Shown here piece after piece: positions 1 to 10,600 of a stretch of DNA of 14,759 nt; within the stretch, counting starts at the first letter, position 1, and the number at the start of each line of letters is the position of its first letter. Both the position numbers and the translations under genes were made by a program. This stretch comes from Phoronis ovalis (lineage: Eukaryota > Phoronida > Phoronidae). Below the pieces are notes generated by a model, which saw nothing but the letters and a program-made list of their open reading frames with translations, did not search any database and had not been told where the DNA came from. Location: NCBI GenBank assembly GCA_028565635.1, contig JAOXYB010030698.1, forward strand, positions 1 through 14,759, written 5' to 3'.

Positions 1-899
1 CTGATATATACACTCCTTTACATCCCTTCTTTTGACACATAGATAATAGCTCATTTAAATAATATATGAATAATAGTATAATGAATAATAATATTATTCA
101 TATTTTTGTGATTCATTGGGCAAGATTAACAAGTATCAACAATTTCAGTTAAATTTTATTTTACAAGCAGTAGAAGATAATAGAAAAAAACAGAATGTAT
201 CACAGAAGACTTGGAAAGTACAAAAAATTATTCATTTATTGTTTGTAAACTCACAAGCTGTGTACCAGACATCAGCTGGATATTTACAAAATAAATGAAT
301 AAACATACCAAATTGTTCAAAACTCTGTTAGTTGTTATATACTACTTTAAAAATACACCATTATCAATACAAAATTAAGAGAGAAAAAATGCATAAATGC
401 TAAAATACTTGAATAAAAATCATTAAATGGAATTCTATTTCATGATGAGCTAACTTACTATATAGTTTTGGTTTGTTATACACTATTAACAAACATCATC
501 ATACAAGTTGTTTGCACCGATTCGATTCGCAAGTATAATACAGCTTGTAAAGTGACATGAAATAAACAAAACACCTTACACACTTTATGAAACGAACTCA
601 GCTTGTTCAACAAAATAATTATTTTATCAATTCCTTATTTTTATCTTCTAAAATGTTTTAAAATTTAAATTTGGGATTCCAACTATAAAGTATTTATTCA
701 GTTTCATTAAGTTATTGTTTGAAAGCTGTTGAAAATGATATAACAAATCTGTTTTGGACAAAATTATTGTGTTACATTAATAAAGGCAACCAGATTCTAA
801 GAAATTAACTAAAAATTGAATGTACTTTTTGGTTTTTAAAACATAATGTAGCATTTATTTGAAATAGAAATGATAAAAAACGTACTCAAAAGTATTGTG

Positions 900-905
900 T
901 TTATT
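900..905 (-). terminator. Candidate poly(A) signal AATAAA
   Basis: Canonical AATAAA on the minus strand about 620 bases after the stop, with a second copy at 859-854. Would give a 3' UTR of about 640 to 690 bases. Not decidable without transcript data. Confidence 0.3.
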
Positions 906-1455
906 TCATGTCATGCTGTAAAGTACTACATGTAGTAGTTTGATCACAATTTTAGGTTCAAATATGCTATGAATTATTATACTAAGCTTAAAAGATTATT
1001 TCAATATTTGTCACAAAAAGCTACATATATGCCATTTTGTGTTGGGATGTGAGTTGAATACATGTAAAATACTATAGTTACACTATTATCAGACAGCAAA
1101 ATATTCTTATGGACATCCATCTGTAACAATGTCTGGTTGTGTATTTAACTTGGATAATGATATCGTTTTTCCATATTGTGATTGAAACAGCATCATCTGG
1201 TCATCATGTACAGTTTATCTATGTTGTCATAATCATAGTCACTATTCAAGTTTTTGCTTATAACAAAATGCATATATAGAATTAAAAAATTATGCAGACT
1301 CATGTGGCAGGTTGTAAATGGATCAATGCCATGTTCACATGACGGGCTACTTTTACGAAAGAGATAACAGATGTCCAGAAAGTCTTTATCATTATTCCAT
1401 GTTATTTTAAAAAACATTAGACAAGAATGTTTCATCTATTATGAAATTTTCTTCT

Positions 1456-1461
1456 TTTAAT
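1456..1461 (-). terminator. Candidate poly(A) signal ATTAAA
   Basis: ATTAAA read on the minus strand, about 62 bases beyond the stop codon of E14. It is the second most common metazoan poly(A) hexamer. Position is plausible for a short 3' UTR, but AT-rich sequence makes chance matches common; AATAAA at 905-900 is the main alternative. Confidence 0.3.
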
Positions 1462-1522
1462 GTGACTTGGCAAATCCACATTTTATCAACATAATTGTAC
1501 TTCAAAGCTTATAGATTTGAAA

Positions 1523-1691
1523 TTATTCTTTGTTATTGTCATCCCAGGCTATAGGGGATGGACTGCGATGTCCTCCCCGGGCACCTGGTGACTGACTGTG
1601 AGGTCTACTCCCACTTCGTCTACCTTCATCAAGATTTATATAGTAATCCGGATCGGGTACATCCAAGTGCTCATCCATGGTAGAAGGAAAT
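1523..1691 (-). CDS. Exon E14: terminal coding exon, Tyr motif and stop
   Basis: 169 bases from acceptor AATTTCAG (exon starts at 1691) to the TAA at 1525-1523, phase 2 in. It encodes residues 738-792: FPSTMDEHLDVPDPDYYINL, then DEGRRSGSRPHSQSPGARGG and HRSPSPIAWDDNNKE. YYINL (753-757) contains Y-x-N, the consensus bound by Grb2-type SH2 domains when phosphorylated, and also Y-x-x-L. The C terminus has RSPSP and no PDZ-binding end. Confidence 0.87.
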
Positions 1692-4600
1692 CTGAAATTG
1701 CACATAAATATAAAAATCAGGTAACACTAAAATTCAATAATTGAAGGCACATTACTGTTTTACAATTATACATGTATTATCACAGGCATAAGAACAAACT
1801 AAATTAGACCAATCAAATTAAAACTTTGCAAATTATTAAAGAAAACTTGATACATGTTGACCGAAGATAATGATAGTTAATTCTTAGATTCATTTGAGAC
1901 AAATTTATCAAAAAACAGAAATTAATAAATGCTGATGAGTACAATTTCATTTCTATTCTTTAAAAAAACAAGACAAATGTTGCTCAAATGCTAATTCTGT
2001 TATAAATAGCTGAAAGAGCATTAAAAGAGAGATATTTACCCAAAAACAAATTGTTTTAGTAACGTTATTTATTATTTTGTTTGATGAAATCGGTATTAAA
2101 GACAATGACATCATTGTGGTTCAGATAGAGCAGTGAAACAATTTTTGGGATTTTATAGAAAATAAATCATGGTTGAAAAAAATCTAAAGTACATTAATTA
2201 TTTCATTCTATATCTATTCCAAATGTAAAAAAATAAGAAGTTTGAATCCCTTGTAGTGCTCAAGGTACATTTTTGTAGCATGCAGTTAACTTTCTCTGAA
2301 TTTGATAATTAAAAAGGGTAAATATATGAAAGTATAATTACATAAAAGGAAATGCAATAAAAATTCTAGTGATAATTGAGATAATAGTACTATATTGCAA
2401 CCTTATTCTTGGGATTATTCATGTAAGCATTTTTATCAGACTTTTTTAGTAACCTCGAGAAAAAGAGTGTAATCTGCCAGACATTGACATCTAGCAATCC
2501 AATTTTCAATGAGATATTTCAGTACCAAATCGAACAATATCTGGTATTTACCTGTAGTTTCACCAGGCCTGCCGACAATACAGCCAAATCGGTAGAATGT
2601 TCAATTTTAATGCAGATATAATAGGCGTTACACTACTACATGCCAGTTAAGTACTGTCACTAATATATGTCTATATAATTAACAGGAAGAATACATCATA
2701 CCTAGTGTGTGATAGCAACATTCTCTTACATAGTTCAATTAAAATTGTTATAATAGATCTACCTCTCTACATTGTCCCTGCCTCTGCTCTTCACTCTAGC
2801 TCTGTCTCCGAGATTTGGCGAGTATCCGCCATTGCCTGGCGAGTATCTGTCATTGTCTGGTGAATAAGCATTGTTGTCACTGCCTCTGCTCTTGACTCTG
2901 GCTCTGTCTCGAAGGCTTGGTGAATATCTATCATTGTCTGATGAGTATCCAGCATTGTCCCTACCTCTGTCATTGTCTGGTGAATATCTTTCACTGCCTT
3001 GCCAGTTGTCCTGGAACCGCTGCACATCAACTACTTGGGTCATCTCATATTGTTCACTGCTACAATCACAATTAAATGTATGTACAAAATAGGGGCTAGA
3101 TAATTTTAATTTAATACATATGCCATATTTTGATGAAACCTGGTTCAGTGGCAACAGACAAGAAGAATTACTTTATGCATCGTGTTCATGCTGTCTGAAT
3201 ATTTCTTATGAGACTCTCCATCTAGGTCAACAAATGTGACACCAAATTGAACAAAGTTGCTCAAGCTTTACCGCATCATGATATGGGCATCCCCTAAAAT
3301 AACAGCAGACAATTTTGTTTAGTCATAGCAGTTAATGTTTTATTAGCCTTGACCCTGCCTAATGAATAAAGCCAAGCACTTTAGTATTATTTAGGATATC
3401 CACTAAATAAATTACACATTTTAATAGCAAGCAAGCCAAAACTATAAATTATTCTGTTCTAGGATAAAGTAAGCTTACTGACACACCAAAAATTAAAATG
3501 CCATCATAAAAAAGGAGAAAATTACAAGTTAATAAAAAACATGATGGTACATTCGTAAGTGTTATCCACATGGCTTCATACATACTGGAGCCTTCTTTGC
3601 CAGAATTAATTTTTTTTTCACTTTCCTTAATCAGTTGCTTTCAACTTTAATGTAGAAAATGAACTTGTAGTGTTTGAACAATAATAAAAATAATTACTCA
3701 AAAAGAAGCATTTTTTTATCTAAAGATACATGTGCTCTATGTATGTACCATATTTAGAATTTAAATGTGCTACCATCTATGGAAAGCCATCGGGATCACA
3801 ACTTCTATTCATAACGTGTTAAAAATCATTTTTAAGTGTTATAAGTAGAAGTTGTGACCCCGATGGCTTTCCATAACCATTACCATTACCATTACCATAA
3901 CCCAATGCATTCTATTTACAGGCCTCAGAAATAGGGATTGAATTGTTTAAAGAGCTAACCTTTCACATTTACAAGTTTTAGAAATATAGAACAGCTTCAA
4001 TTGTTTAAGAAGTTAACATTTCACATTCACATATGGATTAAGGTAACTTATAGGAGCATTATTCTTTTACAATAAGACTGAATAGTTCATCCAGCATAAT
4101 AATGAGCACTTTTTCCTTGTTTTGGTTTCTCTCTCCTTGTTGTGCAATCATGCAAATGTTTATATTTCGCATGACAGAAATTAAACTCACTTAAAACATG
4201 TGAAAGAAGTGTTTAATGTGCCTGCTGCACTATTATAAGGTACAGTCCTGGTATAATACAAATATTTGGTGGTAAGGCTTCACAAAAAATCTGGAATAGG
4301 CATAAGATATGATAACCTTCATTTATCACTAGAAAATAATTTTCCACAAACAGCTGGGCTTTTTACTTTAAAACAATATGTTACCATTGAGGTGGATGGG
4401 AAAATTAATTATGTCACATAGCATTTTTATATAAAATGATAAGAGATTCATAAAACTGAAATTTCAAAGAATTTGAATTTACTTGTTTTTCCTTATATAT
4501 AAACTTTGTATCTTTCAACATTTCAAACATCTGAGATGTAATTTTGCAGCACAACAGGTACTATTTGCTCAAAGTTCCAGTTTGGTGAAGGTTTATGCAT

Positions 4601-7600
4601 TTTCATTTTAAGTAGAAAATATAAGTAATATATTCTTTTTTTTAACTATAAAGCTATATAATCTTTTTAAGAGAGAAAATTCAATGGCACATTTAGAACA
4701 TTTACTAATTTAATGGTCTGTATTTTGCCTTCAACTAAAGAGAAAAATAATACTTAAAATTCAAACTCCCCTTGCCCCTCCATCAATCTTAAAAAATACA
4801 TTGGCAGTTCATGATTTACAAAGATTCTTATATAGAAATACCATGTTCATTCTGTTAGTTCAATCATGTAACAATAATGAAAATAAAAAATTTTTTATAG
4901 TGCCGCATATTCATTAGCAATTTATAGCACAAAAATTGATAAATCAGAAAAAATGGATAAATCCTAATAAAATACAAAGAAAAAAATGACCAAGTACAAT
5001 TATAAAGTTTTAAAATATTAGTAATAGATAAAAAAATTCAAGATTCTTTCTTTTCTAATTTATATCTATTTGTGCTATCATTCTCCCCAATGTTTAATTT
5101 CAATTTTTAAATGATTCAAAGGTCAAAGTGTTTGCAAAATGCAACAACAAGCCCAGAGATTAATTAAAGGTTTTCTTGTTTTTTTTCCACCAGTTAGATA
5201 AACCATCCCAGTTATTTTTTAACAAGCAGACAGAGGTAATACCAGCACAAATAAATGAATTTATGAGGTTATAATGTAATTTCAAGTAAAAGAATGCCAA
5301 GTGACAAGCATGTGCATTTATATTTTTACCCTTGTCTATGATTTCCTGGTATAAACTCCCTGTCAACGGGATCTGATATTTCCTGGCTGGTTGGGGATCT
5401 AAAAAAACACAAGGTAGTGAAACAACTATAGCAGAATATTTAGATAAGAATTAGTTACTTAAAAAGAATGTTGAGTGAGTGTTTCTTACCGACGATTTCT
5501 GTGATATCTGTTCTTTTGTTTACTGGGTCCAGGTTCAGGTCCAGGTTCAGGTCCAGGTCCAGGTCCAGGTACAGGTCCAGGGTCCTGTTTACCAGGTCTG
5601 AACTCAATCTCAGAAGAATCTGACCCTTTCAGGCTAGTTGAGGATCTACAAAATGAGTTAACAGTTACCAGATAAATTGGAATCAAAAATTTTTTTTTTT
5701 GAAATATATAACATAAAAATTATGATATTTACAAAACAGATTTATTTATTCTATTCTGCTTATTCTATTTTGAACCTGTCTTTGTCTATACAAAAATAAA
5801 TTCCCTTTTTTATTTATTGCAAGAATAAATTTTTTTGAATATAAATTGATATACTCAAGTGTTCAAATCGATAACATGAAGGTGAAATTGTTGGAAAAGT
5901 CTGTAGCGTTATAACCTACATGTATTCTTGGTAAAAAAAATGGCACAGTTAAAATTTCTACAACTAACTCCCCTGAGCCTCTTAGGGGATAAAGGTCAGT
6001 CCGACTTTATAAAGTCAGAACTAAAAACTGCTATTTGTTTATACAAAAGTACTCTTTGTTTATACACAGTCACATATTTCTACATGGTATCAAAGCTGCA
6101 TATAGCTGTAGCTGTATAAGATTCCAACTCAGTGGTTTTGACTGTCAAAAAGTTGAACATATAACAGAAGAGAAATCTACATTTGCATGGAACAGTTAAT
6201 ATACGTGTAAGCATATTCAGGCTGAGGCATATACAGCACTGTAGGCTGAGGCAATTGTATCTTAGCAATTCCATTTGTTTTGGGTGTTACCAGACATTTC
6301 AGCTTTATGGACAAATAAATTATCATTTTATTTTTCAGCATGTTAAGTTTACACGATGAAGGAAACTGGTCTAGTTTATGTGTTGGGAACCACTTTTAAT
6401 AAGAAATCAGGAAATTAATGTAAGTTGCAAGAAAGATAAATATATAAACCGATAGTAAATAAAAGATATGTAAGTGAAAGTATTTATGAGAATTTCAAGA
6501 TTATAATTAGAAATAGAAACTTCAATAAATTTAAATTTTTTTGTTCAAACTATACTATAAATTGACCTTACTTTTTATCCCTGTTTATGTATCTCGCAAG
6601 GCAAATAATGGCAACGATAATAAGCAGGAAGGCCAAGCCACCAACTGTTGCTGCCACCACAACGATCATAACTGACATGGTGCTATCGGCGGTATCCTTT
6701 AGGAATACACACTTATAGGCATTAATGAGGTCAACACATCGATGGTAAGTCGGACATGGGTTGGAGATGCATTCATCAATATCTACATCACAGTTCCTTC
6801 CTAAAGACAGAAAACAGGAATACTGCCATGCAGTTTTCAAAAGATATCAACAGTTAGATGGACTGGTTACTAATTCTCACTTTTCAATGATTTTAAAATA
6901 ACAAAACAAGTTGTATTAATGCAAAAGTACTCCGACTATATTCTACTGAAATTCTGCTTCTGTGAAAAAAAACATTGTATGCCCAACACATAGTTTTTAA
7001 TATATGACTTGTAGATAATAAATAATTAAAATGTATAACTGCTTACATTTATGTGGTTCTAAATGCAGATGCATATATGCATAAGCACACTCTTTATTGC
7101 TAAATAAAAAAACTGTTATCCTATAAACAAAGATTTATTAATAAATAAAATACAAAACTGTCACATCCTGGGATATGTAGTTCTATCTTTATGCATACAC
7201 AACCATCCTTCTGATCTGGTTTATCTCCCTCAAAATGAGAAGTGCTGATTTTGAAAAATCGGAATTTGAGCCAAACACTATAATTTTAATAATGAATTTT
7301 AAAAAAAGTTCATTGTCTGTCTACAGAAACTAGTATCCTACCTGTATAACCAGGTGTACAAGAACAGGAGAAGCCAATGTCATGAAATCCTTGAGTACGC
7401 AGTTTAGTAGAACAGCTCCTATCATGGTCAGGACCACTGCAGTTACCATGGACACATGGATTATCTAACACATAGATATCCAGAATAATTCCTAAAATGT
7501 TTCACAAAATGCATTACAATATAGCTGCCTTAGGAAAGAGTTTGCTACAACAGTGTGTTAACCAGTATATAGAAGAAGGGAAATGACAAGCAGCTTTAAA

Positions 7601-10600
7601 GCTTTCAATATAAACGTACATAATCAAGTTGCTGACCTCATCCAAAAAAAACAGTTTGTATAAAAATAGTAATTTCAGCCTATTTTAGATCCTATGTTTA
7701 TGGCACATTGTTTCTTGAACAAATTGTATGAAAAACTTGCATTATACAGCTTTCTAATACTTACTTTCTGTGAAATAGTTTTTTGAGTCATTGGCAAGCA
7801 TACCCAGACTAAGATTACCAAAGTAGCGCTTGGGGTAGTTAACGGTCAATTCGTGTCCTTCCCAGGTGACATCAGTTGCAGCCGTTTGTATATTGATGAT
7901 TTCAGAGAACTGATTTGTGTTGCTGATCATATTCCTTGTTAGAGTGAACTGAGTGCCACTTAAGCTAGACTCATCAATTAGCAATGTAAAATTATCTCCT
8001 TTATCAGGATCATATATCAGAGTTGTTCCAAGCATAACAGATTCAACAAGGGCATTTTCAACAACAACCTACAAAATCAGATTTTTTTCGTTTCAATATT
8101 TAATATTAATCATTATAACTTGTGTAATGATTTGAATAGTATGTAATACATAAACATGAAACATACGCAAATATATCTGTAATTTACATTGATATTTAAC
8201 TAGATCTAGTCAAACAGAAAATCCAATAATCAAAAAAATAAAATCACTATTCATAAAAAAACCAATACAGTCTAAAATTCTTACATTACTGATACTTATA
8301 GTTTACATATTGCTTGGCTCTACAAGAAATTGTAAAGCAATAAGATTTCATGTATTTAGAAAGGCAGTATTACATAATACACCACTCTGATTACAGGTAC
8401 ATGCCATTTCTATAATAAAATATGTATTTTGTAGGTTTCACAGTCAATCCAGTTATTACTTAAGCTGGTGAAAAATGTGGTAATCTTGGATCCTGAACTT
8501 TTCTCTATCTCCATACTTACTTCATATCGAGCTCCTCCACCCTCTGTTACTATAGAATGTGCATCAAAGTTCCAAGGTGCAAAGAATAACTTTGGAGGAT
8601 CATTACTTGGAACGATATTTACACTAAAGTTGGCATAGACAACATTAGGCGTAATACCTACAAACAATGAAGAAAGTCAGAAAAAAGAAGCACCAAAATA
8701 CCATTTAAAAAAGATATTTGATATTTAAAATTAATACCTCATTCCCGCTGAATGACAGATATAGCCTCTATTTTCATTATTCTGATAGGACAGACATTTA
8801 GTATTATCTTCAATTGAACATAACACGGTAAAAGAATAATTGTAGTTGCAGTAGCAAACACTACCCCTTCTTTTAGTGTATGATTACCTAGGATGATTTA
8901 TGTATTTGAAATTTGCATGACTGTTTAAAAAAATAAAGAAAAATACACCAAATAAATATGAAAATCAAATCTTACCATCACTCAAGCCTGTCTCTGATAG
9001 TGTTATGTTGATAACATCAGTGGCGGAAAAATCTTCATATGGTTTGTAATGGAGTGTGCAGCATCCAGTAATGTTAGCCTCACCATGCTCAGGTTGATAT
9101 GTGAGGTTTACCATGATGCGATCTCCCTCAGGATCCTGATATATCAATTCAAAAGTGACATCGTAATCTTCATAGCCTACTGTATCCTGAAAGGTTCAAC
9201 AAATCCATGACAATACAGAAACACAGATAAATTATCAATCTTGGGTAACAACCTGTCTTGCAAACAATTTCTTAGAATTTCTGGCTAATTGTAAATGTTT
9301 CATATAAGCAACTTGCAGACATGGATCTGCTGTCTTTGTTTTGGTGTTAAAAACATTTCCTTGCAACACGACTGAATACTAAGTAAGCAGATACATTTTT
9401 CAAAATAAATTTTGTGCATATATATGTAGTTGCTAATTAATGCCACATATATATTTGTGTATTACGTGAAGGTGAGCCAACAGCCTATATCAGCCTTATG
9501 AAATTGTGGTTCTGGTTTGCTGTTCTGCCACACTATCAAATGGTAACAGTATAAACATGAAATATCCATGGTAACTACGGTAATAATCGTTATTGGTTAA
9601 TCCTAATTTTACATGTGAAGTTCACTGTTTAGATAATTTCACTAATTATTTAATATGTTACCAATGATACGAGTCTAGGTTTATCATTAAATGGTTGTTC
9701 AGTTGACCCCACAACAGCAAACTGTGTTGGATCGATAGTGAATCCAGTGTTTCTTTTACGTCTGTTAGGTGTCTGAGTTTTACTCCATGTATCACAGATC
9801 TACAAATAAAATAAAAAAATAAGTCAACTACAGCTTATAAGCAAAAAAGTAAATTTATCAAGAAAGCTAAATTAACAAAACATTATCTCACAAAGAGAGA
9901 CATAAAACTTCATAATAACACAAATTTTTCTTTGTAATTATGTGCAAGAAAGTTGTGCCTACATATAAGGAACTCTTTCAGTATGCTAAAAAATACACAT
10001 CGCCATATGTACCAGTAAGAGTTGTCAAATTTTCCAGGCTTAAAAAGCAGGATATTTCTTGCTTCAGTAGTATAGCAATTTGTATTAAGGTGGCGTATAG
10101 GTAGCTGAGAGGGCACTGCTGTTGCATGCATTTTTACCTGTCTATCAAGCCCATTTTTATTAATAAAAATTCACGAAACTGATGTTACTAGAAATTAATT
10201 AATGATCTAATATAATTTGGTTAAGGACAACTAAATGTAGAAGTGATCCCATTTGTGTGTTTTTTTTCAAAATTACGTCATATGTAAATTCAAATATTCT
10301 TTATGGAAAATTTTGCCTAAATTCTTCCCGTGTGAAGTAACATCCTTTATATGACTATTAAAAGTCACAATTTAGTTATCCCAATACTCATTACCTCCAG
10401 ATTATGGTATATGGAATGGTAGGATCGCTAAACTAAACATCCTCATGCAGCCACGACTGTAAACTTTTATTAATAAAAATTAGCCTGAAATTTGCCAGGC
10501 TCATCACACTTTCTAAGTATTTTTTTGCATAAAATACTAATTTTTGATTATGTAGTCCTTTAACTATTCAATATTATAACCATAAAAAATAACAGTGCAT

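Larger units (their letters stand above)
1..1522 (-). other. 3' untranslated region and downstream flank
   Basis: No supported gene. The first part below 1523 is the 3' UTR of the gene. Possible poly(A) signals on the minus strand are ATTAAA at 1461-1456 (about 62 bases past the stop) and AATAAA at 905-900 and 859-854; the sequence alone does not decide between them. A 21-base palindrome (arms ATGAATAATA) lies at 81-101. Open frames at 116-298 (+) and 1193-1435 (-) look like chance. Confidence 0.5.
3060..5329 (-). other. Intron 12
   Basis: The longest intron, 2270 bases. It holds a foldback element (3778-3875) with an adjoining CCATTA microsatellite and a diverged 33-base direct repeat (3941-3973 and 3999-4031). 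A 22-base exon-like segment at 3293-3272 is bounded by TTTTAG and GTAAAG but would shift the frame. Otherwise AT-rich with nothing recognised. Confidence 0.65.

Noticed and set aside
116-298. 60-codon open frame on the plus strand
   Set aside because: It starts from a non-ATG codon, is Lys/Gln/Asn-rich as expected from AT-rich DNA, and has no supporting features.
1193-1435. 80-codon open frame downstream of the gene
   Set aside because: Composition is like the AT-rich flank, there is no domain or splice context, and it lies in the likely 3' UTR.
2554-2650. Extra exon candidate in intron 13 ending at CTACAG/GTAAAT
   Set aside because: From the possible acceptors tested, the in-phase reading meets a TGA near the end, and the short 17-base version shifts the frame.
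3272-3293. 22-base microexon candidate in intron 12 (TTTTAG ... GTAAAG)
   Set aside because: Its length is not a multiple of three, and inclusion between E12 and E13 would break the frame.
5160-5329. Longer minus-strand frame overlapping E12
   Set aside because: It is in a different frame from the one required by E11 and E13, and runs into intron sequence.
8410-8520. Extension of E7 past its donor
   Set aside because: The donor is GAA/GTAAGT and joins E8 in phase 0 to complete a cadherin-like repeat; the extension would interrupt it.
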